Part shown: one piece after another, positions 50,229 through 58,832 of the stretch
Numbering within the stretch: position 1 is the first letter of the stretch
Layout of the letters: the number at the start of each line of letters is the position of its first letter
Assembly (NCBI RefSeq): GCF_013366925.1
Contig: NZ_JAALDK010000002.1
Coordinates: forward strand, 1,488,001-1,552,000
Direction of reading: 5' to 3'
Length of the DNA stretch: 64,000 nt
Source: Paraburkholderia youngii
Lineage (GTDB): Bacteria; Pseudomonadota; Gammaproteobacteria; Burkholderiales; Burkholderiaceae
The notes under the pieces: generated by a model
Told to the model about the DNA's origin: nothing
The model's database searches: none
What the model saw: the letters and a program-made list of their open reading frames with translations, nothing else
Made by a program: the position numbers and the translations under genes

Positions 50229-51761
50229 ATGGCCAAGCGCGTCACCTTCGTCAACACGAACCAGATCAAGCCGGCGATTGCGCCGATTGCCTTCGACTAT
50301 CTGTCGGCGCCGATGGAGCGTGCAGGGTTCGAGCTCAACTTGCTCGACCTGTGCTTCTCCGACGATTGCGAGGCGGCCATTGCCGAGCACTGCCACACCG
50401 CCGCGCCGGATTACTGGGGGGTGACGCTGCGAAATACCGACGACGTCTATTTCTCCAGCGGCTACAGCTTTCTCGAACGCATCAGGGACATCGTCGCGAT
50501 GCTTCGGCGTGCGCGCGCGGTCCCGATCGTGATGGGCGGCGCGGGCTACTCGGTGATGCCGGAAAAACTGCTTGCGTACCTCGACGCGGACTTCGGCATA
50601 GTTCGGGAAGGCGAATTCAGCTTTCCCGAACTGCTGACCTGCCTCGAAGAAGGCAGGAGTTTCACGCACATACCCGGCTTGGTCTACCGCGATACGGCCG
50701 GCGTGCATGCTACGCCGCTCGCGCCCAACACATGCGGACCGTTGGCCAGCATAGGGCCTCACAAACGCGAGCTGGTCAACAACCCGCACTATTTCGCCAA
50801 AGGCGGCCAGATCGGCATCGAAACGAAACGCGGCTGCAATCGCTCCTGCATCTATTGCGTCGAGCCGCTGATCAAAGGCCGCTCGGTGCGCATGCGCGAA
50901 CCCGATGACGTCGTCGCCGAGATGGCATCGCTCGAGGAGCGCGGGGTCAACGTCTTTCACATCAACGACTCGGAATTCAATCTGAGCGTCGCGCATCCGA
51001 TGGCGCTGTGCGCCGCCATCATCCGGCACGGGCTCGCCGGAAAAATCCAGTGGTATGCGTACGGGATGCCGCGGCCGTTTCCCGACGAACTCGCGGCCGC
51101 GATGAAAGCGGCCGGTTGCGTCGGCATGAACTTCGGCGTCGATACCGCCAGCGAAACGATGCTGAAGATACTGCGCCGCACCTTCAGTGCTCCCGACATC
51201 GAACATGCGGTCAATACCGCGAAGCGCCACGGCCTCGAGCACATCATCGAACTGCTGTTCGGCGCACCCGGCGAGACGCAGGAGACCGCTCGCGAGACGA
51301 TCGAGTTCATCAAGCGGGTCGATCCGGAGCGCGTTTCGGTCACGGTCGGGCTGAGGATTTTTCCGGGCACCGAGCTCGAACAGATGATCCGCCGCGAAGG
51401 CCTGCACGTCGGGAATCCGAATCTGCACGGCCATATCGAAGGCAACGACGATCTGCTGCACCCGGTGTTTTATCTGCCGACCGCATTGGGCCCGGACCCG
51501 CAGCAGTTCGTTGCCGATCTGATCGGCAATGACCGGCGGTTCTTCGGGACCAATGCGAGCCTGTTCAACTACAACGCGAACGACGCGTTGGTCGAAGCGA
51601 TCGCGCAAGGCGAACGCGGCGCGTATTGGTCGATCCTGAACCGGATCGAGAAACGCTTCGAAGCGGCCCATCACGCGCGCGCTTGTCACCGCGCGTCGGC
51701 GGACGGCGGCGATCCGGACTGGACGCCGATCGAGATTTTGCCGATCGAGCAAAGCGCCTGA
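50229..51761 (+). CDS. B12-binding-type radical SAM enzyme
   Basis: A 510-residue protein. Residues about 1-160 form a Rossmann-like cobalamin-binding-type domain (VTFVNTNQIKPAIAPIAFDY, VPIVMGGAGYSVMPEKLLAY, GEGEF-like REGEFSFPELL). A radical SAM barrel follows, with iron-sulfur cysteines about C203, C207 and C210 in GCNRSCIYCVEP, plus GVDTASETMLKILRRTF and FLFGAPGETQET-like ELLFGAPGETQE. Such enzymes methylate, cyclise or otherwise modify unactivated carbons. Being second in the plus operon it is probably a tailoring step. The lack of the DxHxxG motif means true cobalamin binding is uncertain. Confidence 0.85.
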   Translation: MAKRVTFVNTNQIKPAIAPIAFDYLSAPMERAGFELNLLDLCFSDDCEAAIAEHCHTAAPDYWGVTLRNTDDVYFSSGYSFLERIRDIVAMLRRARAVPIVMGGAGYSVMPEKLLAYLDADFGIVREGEFSFPELLTCLEEGRSFTHIPGLVYRDTAGVHATPLAPNTCGPLASIGPHKRELVNNPHYFAKGGQIGIETKRGCNRSCIYCVEPLIKGRSVRMREPDDVVAEMASLEERGVNVFHINDSEFNLSVAHPMALCAAIIRHGLAGKIQWYAYGMPRPFPDELAAAMKAAGCVGMNFGVDTASETMLKILRRTFSAPDIEHAVNTAKRHGLEHIIELLFGAPGETQETARETIEFIKRVDPERVSVTVGLRIFPGTELEQMIRREGLHVGNPNLHGHIEGNDDLLHPVFYLPTALGPDPQQFVADLIGNDRRFFGTNASLFNYNANDALVEAIAQGERGAYWSILNRIEKRFEAAHHARACHRASADGGDPDWTPIEILPIEQSA

Positions 51762-51829
51762 CGCGGGATGTGATGTCCGAAGCGGCCAGCCATCCGCTGG
51801 CCCGTGTACTTTCAACGCAGGAGGAGTGC

Positions 51830-53257
51830 ATGCTTTTAGAAAACAGCCAGCCTGAGCCGTACAGGATCAAGATGGTCGAGCCGATCAGGCTGATCGACCG
51901 CGAGCAACGGCAGGCGCGGCTTGCCGCTGCCGGGTACAACGTGTTTCGCCTCGAAGCCGACGACGTCTATATCGATCTGATGACGGACAGCGGCACCTCC
52001 GCGATGAGCGCGAACCAGTGGGCGGGCATCATGACCGGCGACGAGTCGTATGCCGGCTCCCGCAGCTTTACCAAGCTGACGCAGGCGGTGCGGGACATGC
52101 TCGGCTTCGAATACGTATTGCCGACTCACCAGGGACGGCCGGCCGAGCACTTCCTGTTCCGGACCCTCGTGCGCCCGGGCCAGGTGGTGCCGTTCAACGC
52201 GCCGTTCGATTCGACCGAGGCGCACGTATCGATTGCCGGCGGGACCGCGATATCGTGTGTCGCCGAAATCGGCTACCAACCCTCTGTCGAGCATCCGTTC
52301 AAGGGCGACGTGGATGTGCAGAAACTGCGCAACGTGATCGAGAGCGAAGGGCGCGACAACGTTCCGCTAATAATGGTCTCGCTGACGAACAACGCGGGCG
52401 GCGGACAGCCGGTATCGATGGCGAACCTGCGCGCGGTGAAAGCGTTGGCCGATGAGTTTGCGATTCCCGTGTACTTCGACGCGGCGCGCTGCGCGGAGAA
52501 TGCTTATTTCATCCAGCAGCGCGAGAGCGGCTATGCGAACCGGTCGGTGGCGGAAATTCTGAAGGAGCAGTTTTCCTACGCCGACGGCTGCACGTTCAGT
52601 TGCAAAAAGGATGCGCTGGTCAACATCGGCGGCTTGCTCGCGACACGGTCGCGCGTGCTCTACGAGCAGGTTGTGCCGCTGCTCGTGCTGCACGAAGGCT
52701 TCGTCACCTACGGAGGGATGGCAGGCCGCGATCTCGAAGCGCTCGCGATCGGTCTGCGCGAGATGGTCGACGACAGATACCTGCAACACCGCGTGGGTCA
52801 GGTCGAACGGCTAGGGGACACACTGCTTGCCGGTGGCGTTCCGATCCTCAGGCCGACCGGTGGACACGCGGTGTATGTCGATGCGGCCGCCTTCCTGCCG
52901 CACGTGCCGCGCTCGGAGTTCCCCGCCGAGGCGCTGGCTTCCGAGCTTTACCTGGAGGGCGGCGTGCGCGCCGTCGGTCTGGGCTCGTTGGCGTTCCTGA
53001 AAGAAGATCCATCGACGGGCGCGCTCAGCGCCCCGAGGCTGGAACTGCTGAGGCTCGCCATTCCTCGCCGCGTCTACACCGATAGCCACCTCGCGGCGGT
53101 TGCGGCGGCGTTGATCCGGGTCTACCAGCGACGCGATTCGATCCGCGGTATGCGCATCGTCTCGGCGCCGCCGATGCTCAAGCACTTCACCGCGGTGCTC
53201 GCGCCGATCGAGGCCCGTGACGAGGTGTTTGCGGAGAGCCGCGAAGTGATGGTCTGA
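51830..53257 (+). CDS. Tryptophanase / tyrosine phenol-lyase family PLP lyase
   Basis: A 475-residue beta-eliminating lyase starting at 51830 (CAGGAGGAG upstream). PLP Lys is at about K259/K260 in FSCKKDALVNIGG, with PTHQGRPAEH near 98 and FDAARCAENAYF near 216. Residues that separate the two activities are mixed but lean to tryptophanase: Asp about 127 in FDSTEAH and His about 452 in KHFTA, as in tryptophanase. The tyrosine phenol-lyase Arg region (SMERG) reads AVGLGS. The central sequence (SYADGCTFSCKKDALVNIGG) is more phenol-lyase-like. It may cleave tryptophan or a related amino acid, or run in reverse to build one. Confidence 0.85.
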   Translation: MLLENSQPEPYRIKMVEPIRLIDREQRQARLAAAGYNVFRLEADDVYIDLMTDSGTSAMSANQWAGIMTGDESYAGSRSFTKLTQAVRDMLGFEYVLPTHQGRPAEHFLFRTLVRPGQVVPFNAPFDSTEAHVSIAGGTAISCVAEIGYQPSVEHPFKGDVDVQKLRNVIESEGRDNVPLIMVSLTNNAGGGQPVSMANLRAVKALADEFAIPVYFDAARCAENAYFIQQRESGYANRSVAEILKEQFSYADGCTFSCKKDALVNIGGLLATRSRVLYEQVVPLLVLHEGFVTYGGMAGRDLEALAIGLREMVDDRYLQHRVGQVERLGDTLLAGGVPILRPTGGHAVYVDAAAFLPHVPRSEFPAEALASELYLEGGVRAVGLGSLAFLKEDPSTGALSAPRLELLRLAIPRRVYTDSHLAAVAAALIRVYQRRDSIRGMRIVSAPPMLKHFTAVLAPIEARDEVFAESREVMV

Positions 53258-53266
53258 GGTGATTTC

Positions 53267-54019
53267 ATGTCGAATGCCGTGTTCGAAGCGCTCGAGCTCA
53301 AACCGCATGCTTATCCCGGCGTACTGGTCACGTTGTGCGGCGTGGATGGGGCCGGAAAGTCCTCACTGATGAAAAAGCTCGAAAGCGCGTGTACGCATGC
53401 AGGGCTCAATTGCGTGACGACGTTTACGCCGACCAGTCGCATCCGCAAAGATGCGTTGTTCCGGGAGATGGTCGACAGCCACTGGCATACCTTCAAAGCG
53501 AGCTCCGAGCCCGACGCAAGCGTACGTCGCGTCGACATGCTGGGCATTCTGCTGTCCATCATGGGCGACCTCGTCCAGCATCTGACCGACACGGTCATAC
53601 CGGCACTGGGACGCGGCGACGTAGTCTTTTGCGACCGCTACGTGTTCACCTCTCAGGCCGAGATCGGCACGCGTTCCGATCCGGCTGCGACTGCGCCGGT
53701 GCTCCGCAGCATCGCTGGCCATGTGCTGCGTCCCGACGTCGCCTTTGGTCTGAACGTTTCCGGCGCGACTTCACACCGCCGCGTGCGCTCAAGGAACGAC
53801 GTGAACGACCAGCCGCCGCCGATGAGTTTTCTGACGCGTCAGGTGGCGGCCTATCGCGCCGTGTTCGACGTCAATGGCGTCGTCGCGCTGGATGGGGAGC
53901 GGAGTATCGACGAGACGTACCGCGCGGCAATCAGTCGTATCGCGGCTATCGAACGGGTTGCGGGGCGGTTGGGCCCTATCGCGGCGGAACACGCTGCAGG
54001 AACCCTGGCGGCATGCTGA
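53267..54019 (+). CDS. Thymidylate-kinase-like P-loop protein
   Basis: A 250-residue protein. The P-loop is LCGVDGAGKSSLMKK (about 23-37), the pattern of dTMP kinases. A DRY-like motif is VVFCDRYVFTSQAEIG near 120. The expected lid region (SHRRVRSRNDVNDQPPPMSF) is unusual, and the protein is longer than housekeeping Tmk (about 205). Start ATG at 53267 has TGAGGTGAT upstream and follows the lyase gene by 9 bases. In a biosynthetic operon it may phosphorylate a nucleotide or phospho-sugar intermediate. It is the last gene of the plus operon and is convergent with the Lrp gene. Confidence 0.78.
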   Translation: MSNAVFEALELKPHAYPGVLVTLCGVDGAGKSSLMKKLESACTHAGLNCVTTFTPTSRIRKDALFREMVDSHWHTFKASSEPDASVRRVDMLGILLSIMGDLVQHLTDTVIPALGRGDVVFCDRYVFTSQAEIGTRSDPAATAPVLRSIAGHVLRPDVAFGLNVSGATSHRRVRSRNDVNDQPPPMSFLTRQVAAYRAVFDVNGVVALDGERSIDETYRAAISRIAAIERVAGRLGPIAAEHAAGTLAAC

Positions 54020-54125
54020 GGCTTCGACCTGCACCGACACGCCGCGTCCTGGCGTCGAGGTGGGCGACAAAACGCACGTCGACACGTTTTGGTGAGCATG
54101 TCAATACAGTCTCCGAGTCGATTCA

Positions 54126-54599
54126 CTAGGCCGCCAGCGGGACCGCGCCTGTACATTTGATTTCATCGAGGCAAACGCTGGACTTGACTCCGCTCACGCC
54201 CGGAATACGCATCAGCGTATCCAGTAGAAACTCCGACAGCGCTTTCAGGTCGTGCGCGACGACTTTGAGCATGTAATCGATATCACCCGTTACGACGAAG
54301 CATTCCTGAACCTGGGTGAGTTCCGAGATCATTCGCTTGAACTTCGACAGGTCGCGCACATGGCCTCGCTCCATCGTCACCTGGATGAAAGCCACTACGC
54401 CGAAGCCCAGCAGCTGCGCGTCGAGCCGCGTCTCGTAGCACTTGATTACGCCCATTTCCTCGAGCCGGCGATGACGCCTCAGCGTTTGCGCGGGCGACAG
54501 CTTGATCGCCTCCGCCAACTCGAGATTGGAGATGCGCCCTTGCGACTGAAGAATCTCCAGCAAACGCACGTCGATTCGGTCGATGTCGATTGTATGCAC
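54126..54599 (-). CDS. Lrp/AsnC-family transcriptional regulator
   Basis: A 157-residue regulator. The winged helix-turn-helix is at about 8-60 (LEILQSQGRISNLELAEAIK, LSPAQTLRRHRRLEEMG). The RAM ligand domain follows (VAFIQVTMERGHVRDLSKF, ECFVVTGDIDYMLKVVAHD) and ends with VSGVKSSVCLDEIK. It is divergent from the HPPD-permease-aminotransferase genes, separated by 286 bases. Regulators of this type commonly sense amino acids; tyrosine or phenylalanine control of the divergent genes is the natural inference. Confidence 0.9.
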   Translation of the reverse strand: MHTIDIDRIDVRLLEILQSQGRISNLELAEAIKLSPAQTLRRHRRLEEMGVIKCYETRLDAQLLGFGVVAFIQVTMERGHVRDLSKFKRMISELTQVQECFVVTGDIDYMLKVVAHDLKALSEFLLDTLMRIPGVSGVKSSVCLDEIKCTGAVPLAA

Positions 54600-54885
54600 T
54601 CTTATTTCCTCGTTCCGCAGCGAAATGAAATGTTAATGCACAAATCAGGGTTTGTCTGCGTCCGCTAGGAAATCCTATTGCATCGATAAAAAATTAAACT
54701 GATTCCAGATGTTGCTGCGACACGAGCGCGTGTGCTGGGAAGGTGGTCAGATGAGCAGGTGGCTCGAGGGCCTTTCCCTGCGTGACGAATGGGAAATTTT
54801 CTTTCATTGTTCCAACATGCCTCCGCATCAGTCAGTGCCCGTCGATCGCCACCAATCATTCAACCTCCGCTGAACCTGAGAAATC

Positions 54886-55959
54886 ATGGCCGACCTGTTT
54901 GACAATCCAATGCAACTGATGGGCTTCGAATTCGTTGAATTCGCCTCGCCCGCACCCGATGTCCTCGAACCGCTGTTCGAGCAGATGGGCTTCACACTGG
55001 TGGCTCGCCACCGTTCGAAAGACGTGCTGCTTTACCGCCAGGGCGAAATCAACTTCATCGTGAATCGTGAGCGCAATAGTCAGGCCGCTTACTTTGCCGC
55101 CGAACATGGCCCGAGTGCTTGCGGCATGGCATTTCGCGTGAAAGATTCGCACAAGGCCTACGCCCGCGCGCTGTCGCTGGGCGCTCAGCCGATCGAAATC
55201 GCAACCGGTCCGATGGAGTTGCGATTGCCGGCAATCAAAGGCATTGGCGGCGCGCCGCTTTATCTGATCGACCGCTTCGAAGACGGCAAGTCGATCTACG
55301 ACATCGATTTCGAGTTCATCGAAGGTGTCGAGCGCCGGCCGGCCGGTCATGGCTTGCGCCTCGTCGATCATCTGACGCACAACGTTTATCGCGGCCGCAT
55401 GACGTATTGGGCCAACTTCTACGAGACGCTGTTCAACTTCCGGGAGTTGCGCTACTTCGACATCGAGGGCGAATACACGGGGCTCACGTCGAAGGCGATG
55501 ACGGCGCCGGACGGCAAGATCCGCATTCCATTGAACGAGGAGTCCGGCAAGGGGAGCGGCCAGATCGAAGAATTTCTGATGGCCTTCAACGGCGAGGGCA
55601 TTCAACACATCGCCTTCCTGACCGACGATCTGATCGCGGTGATCGACAACCTGCAGATGGCTGGCGTGCCGCTGATGACCGGGCCGAACAGCTACTACTA
55701 CGATGCGCTCGAAACCCGCCTGCCAGGCCACGGTCAACCGGTTGGCGAATTGCAGTCGCGCGGCATTCTTCTCGATGGAACGACTGCGGATGGATCGCCG
55801 CGCCTGTTGCTACAGATTTTTTCCAAACCGCTGCTTGGCCCCGTTTTTTTCGAATTCATCCAGCGCAAGGGCGATGAAGGTTTCGGGGAAGGCAATTTCA
55901 AGGCGCTGTTCGAGTCGCTCGAACGCGATCAGATCGAGCGGGGCACGCTGAAAGTTTGA
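54886..55959 (+). CDS. hppD: 4-Hydroxyphenylpyruvate dioxygenase
   Basis: A 357-residue non-heme iron dioxygenase with two VOC domains (about 10-150 and 160-340). Iron ligands appear in VDHLTHNV (first His), [13 protein letters not shown] (second His) and [20 protein letters not shown] (Glu); the last is the HPPD family signature. It converts 4-hydroxyphenylpyruvate to homogentisate with O2. With the downstream permease and aminotransferase it forms the upper part of tyrosine catabolism; homogentisate dioxygenase is not in the window. Confidence 0.94.
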   Translation: MADLFDNPMQLMGFEFVEFASPAPDVLEPLFEQMGFTLVARHRSKDVLLYRQGEINFIVNRERNSQAAYFAAEHGPSACGMAFRVKDSHKAYARALSLGAQPIEIATGPMELRLPAIKGIGGAPLYLIDRFEDGKSIYDIDFEFIEGVERRPAGHGLRLVDHLTHNVYRGRMTYWANFYETLFNFRELRYFDIEGEYTGLTSKAMTAPDGKIRIPLNEESGKGSGQIEEFLMAFNGEGIQHIAFLTDDLIAVIDNLQMAGVPLMTGPNSYYYDALETRLPGHGQPVGELQSRGILLDGTTADGSPRLLLQIFSKPLLGPVFFEFIQRKGDEGFGEGNFKALFESLERDQIERGTLKV

Positions 55960-56135
55960 CGCGCATGCAACCCGTTCATCGCCGCTTCAACCATACCTAT
56001 CCCAGCAAGACACGGCACCGGCGTCACAAGCGTCGGCTGTGAGGCCTCGGCATACTTCGCCTGCTCTGACCCGAGCAGGCGAAAAAAGCGAAGCGTGGCG
56101 TCCAGAACCAACCGCAGGACACAGGAGACAACATC

Positions 56136-57518
56136 GTGGCACACCAGCAACAGGGCACGCTAAAGCGCGGCCTGAAGAATCGTCACATTCAGTTGATCGC
56201 GCTAGGAGGCGCAATCGGCACGGGCCTGTTTCTCGGCATCGCGCAGACCATCAAGACGGCAGGGCCGTCCGTGTTGCTTGGGTACGCGATCGCGGGCATC
56301 GTCGCTTTCTTCATCATGCGGCAACTCGGCGAAATGGTCGTCGACGAACCCGTCGCAGGTTCTTTCAGTTACTTCGCAGGAAAATACTGCGGGCAATTCT
56401 CTGGCTTTGTTTCCGGGTGGAATTACTGGGTGCTGTACGTGCTCGTGTCCATGGCGGAACTGTCGGCCGTTGGCATCTACATGCAGTACTGGTGGCCAGG
56501 ACTGCCAACGTGGGTCTCCGCACTCGTGTGCTTTGGCGTGATCAACGCGATCAACCTCACGAGCGTGAAGTCATACGGCGAACTCGAATTCTGGTTCTCG
56601 ATCGTCAAGGTCGCGGCGATCGTTGGCATGATCGGCTTCGGCGGCTATCTGCTGATTTCGGGCCATGCGGGTCCTGAGGCGGGCGTGACCAATCTGTGGC
56701 GCCACGGCGGCTTCTTCCCGAACGGCGTGTCGGGTCTCGTGATGGCGATGGCCGTCATCATGTTCTCGTTCGGTGGACTGGAACTCGTCGGCATTACGGC
56801 CGCCGAGGCCGAAGATCCTTCGCACACGATCCCGCGCGCGACCAACCAGGTGATCTACCGGATCCTGATTTTCTACGTCGGCGCACTCGGCGTGCTGCTG
56901 TCGCTGTATCCGTGGGAAAAAGTCGTCGCGGGCGGTAGTCCGTTCGTGCTGATCTTTCACGCGATGAATAGCAACTTCGTCGCCAACGTCCTCAATGCGG
57001 TGGTGCTCACCGCCGCGCTGTCGGTGTACAACAGCGGTGTCTATTGCAACAGCCGCATGCTTTACGGCCTCGCAGGCCAGGGCAATGCGCCGCGCGCTCT
57101 GCTGAAGGTCAACGCGCGCGGGATTCCGCTCGTCGCGCTGGGTGTGTCCGCCGTGGCGACGGCCGCCTGCGTGGTAATCAACTATCTGATGCCGGGCAAG
57201 GCATTCGAGCTGCTGATGGGGCTCGTCGTCTCGGCGCTGATCATCAACTGGGCAATGATCAGCATCATTCATTTGCGTTTCCGCGCTGCGAAAGCGCGCG
57301 CCGGTGAGACGACCCTATTCCGCAGCCTCGGTTATCCGCTTACCAACTATCTTTGCCTGATCTTCCTTGCCGGCATTCTGGTCGTGATGTGGCTGATACC
57401 GGATCTGCGCATGTCGGTCTACCTGATCCCCGTTTGGCTCGTTGCGCTGGGCGTCGGCTATCGCTTGCGCAACAGGCGGGCGGGCGCCTCGGTTGCCGTT
57501 GGCGTGCCGACGCGCTAG
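56136..57518 (+). CDS. Aromatic amino acid permease (APC family, AroP/PheP-like)
   Basis: A 460-residue transporter with 12 predicted membrane segments. It starts at GTG 56136 with AGGAGA upstream. The N-terminus LKRGLKNRHIQLIALGGAIG then GTGLFLGIAQTIK and GEMVVDEPVAGSFSYFA near 65 are classic amino-acid/polyamine/organocation features of the AroP, PheP and GABA permease group. Gene order with HPPD upstream and an aromatic aminotransferase downstream argues for tyrosine/phenylalanine uptake. Exact specificity cannot be read. Confidence 0.88.
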   Translation: MAHQQQGTLKRGLKNRHIQLIALGGAIGTGLFLGIAQTIKTAGPSVLLGYAIAGIVAFFIMRQLGEMVVDEPVAGSFSYFAGKYCGQFSGFVSGWNYWVLYVLVSMAELSAVGIYMQYWWPGLPTWVSALVCFGVINAINLTSVKSYGELEFWFSIVKVAAIVGMIGFGGYLLISGHAGPEAGVTNLWRHGGFFPNGVSGLVMAMAVIMFSFGGLELVGITAAEAEDPSHTIPRATNQVIYRILIFYVGALGVLLSLYPWEKVVAGGSPFVLIFHAMNSNFVANVLNAVVLTAALSVYNSGVYCNSRMLYGLAGQGNAPRALLKVNARGIPLVALGVSAVATAACVVINYLMPGKAFELLMGLVVSALIINWAMISIIHLRFRAAKARAGETTLFRSLGYPLTNYLCLIFLAGILVVMWLIPDLRMSVYLIPVWLVALGVGYRLRNRRAGASVAVGVPTR

Positions 57519-57562
57519 GCACCGCGCTTTTGCGATCTTTTGGCCTGATTCAAGGAACTAGC

Positions 57563-58768
57563 ATGTTTGAACACATCGATGCCTATGCGGGCGACCCGAT
57601 CCTCACTTTGAACGAAAACTTCGCGAAGGATTCGCGCGAGCACAAGGTCAATCTGAGCATCGGCATTTACTACGACGATCAAGGCCGCTTGCCGGTGATG
57701 CAAGCGGTACGCGAGGCCGAAGGACAACTGCTCGCCGAACTCGGTCCCAAGCCGTACCTGCCGATGGCGGGCTTCGCCCACTACCGCGATGCCGTGCAAT
57801 CGCTGGTGTTCGGCGACGACTCGGCGGCGCGTACCGAGGGGCGCATCGCGACCGTGCAGACCTTGGGCGGCTCGGGCGCGCTGAAGGTCGGTGCGGATTT
57901 CATCAAGCGCTACTTTGCGGGCTCGCGGGTATGGGTCAGCGATCCGACGTGGGAAAACCACCGCTTCATCTTCGAGCGCGCGGGATTCGAAGTCAATGCG
58001 TACCCGTACTACGACGAGTCGAGCGGCGGTCTGAAGTTCGAAGAGATGCTATCGGCCATCGACGCTCTGCCGGCGCGCAGCGTCGTCCTGCTGCACGCGT
58101 GCTGTCACAACCCGACGGGTGTCGATCTGAACGACGCGCAATGGGTGCAACTGATCGAGGTCATTGGAAAGCGGAACCTGCTGCCCTTTATCGACATGGC
58201 GTACCAAGGCTTCGGCGCTGGTATCGACGCCGACGCATTCGCGATTCGTGAACTGGTGCGCCAGAACGTGCCGGCGTTGGTGGCCACTTCGTTCTCGAAG
58301 AACTTCTCGCTGTATGGCGAGCGGTGCGGCGGACTGTCGGTGATTTGCGAGTCACCGGACATTGCCGCGCGCGTATTGGGTCAATTGACGAGCGCTGTGC
58401 GCGCGAACTACAGCAATCCGCCGACGCATGGCGCGAAGATCGTAGCGCGCGTGCTGACCACACCGGCGCTGCGGCAATCGTGGCAACAGGAGCTTGCCTC
58501 GATGTGCCGGCGCATCATGCGCATGCGCGCGGAGATCCATGAACGCCTGCGCGGCAAGGTGCCGGACACGATGCTCGCGCGCTACCTCGAGCAGCGCGGC
58601 ATGTTCACGTACACGGGGCTGTCGGCGGAGCAGGTCGACACGCTGCGCGAACGGCACGGCGTCTACCTGATCCGGTCCGGGCGCATGTGCGTCGCCGCGC
58701 TCAATGACAACAACGTTGCGACGGCGGCGCAGGCCATCGCTAAGGTCATCTCGCGCGCAGGCGATTGA
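57563..58768 (+). CDS. tyrB: Aromatic amino acid aminotransferase
   Basis: A 401-residue class I aminotransferase of the aspartate/aromatic (AspC/TyrB) type, starting at MFEHIDAYAGDPILTLNENF with AAGGAA upstream. It has YLPMAGFAHYRDAV near 65, WVSDPTWENHRFIFERAGF near 125, LLHACCHNPTGVDL near 175 and the PLP Lys in TSFSKNFSLYGERCG near 245; the substrate-carboxylate Arg is near the end in LIRSGRMCVAAL. It makes 4-hydroxyphenylpyruvate from tyrosine, the substrate of the upstream HPPD. AspC activity overlaps; TyrB is favoured by context. Confidence 0.88.
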   Translation: MFEHIDAYAGDPILTLNENFAKDSREHKVNLSIGIYYDDQGRLPVMQAVREAEGQLLAELGPKPYLPMAGFAHYRDAVQSLVFGDDSAARTEGRIATVQTLGGSGALKVGADFIKRYFAGSRVWVSDPTWENHRFIFERAGFEVNAYPYYDESSGGLKFEEMLSAIDALPARSVVLLHACCHNPTGVDLNDAQWVQLIEVIGKRNLLPFIDMAYQGFGAGIDADAFAIRELVRQNVPALVATSFSKNFSLYGERCGGLSVICESPDIAARVLGQLTSAVRANYSNPPTHGAKIVARVLTTPALRQSWQQELASMCRRIMRMRAEIHERLRGKVPDTMLARYLEQRGMFTYTGLSAEQVDTLRERHGVYLIRSGRMCVAALNDNNVATAAQAIAKVISRAGD

Positions 58769-58775
58769 CAGCACC

Positions 58776-58798
58776 GCAGGCTGAGCGCGCCAGCCTGC
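58776..58798. terminator. Hairpin between convergent genes, possible terminator
   Basis: A perfect 8-bp stem, GCAGGCTG / CAGCCTGC, with a 7-base loop lies in the 64-base gap between the aminotransferase gene (plus) and the patatin gene (minus). No T-run follows on either strand, so termination is not proven. Confidence 0.35.
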
Positions 58799-58832
58799 TA
58801 CGCGATGTCGTCAAATGCGCCGTCCGTCCATG

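Noticed and set aside
51830..53257. Plain tyrosine phenol-lyase
   Set aside because: The phenol-lyase Arg region is absent and tryptophanase-type Asp and His are present.
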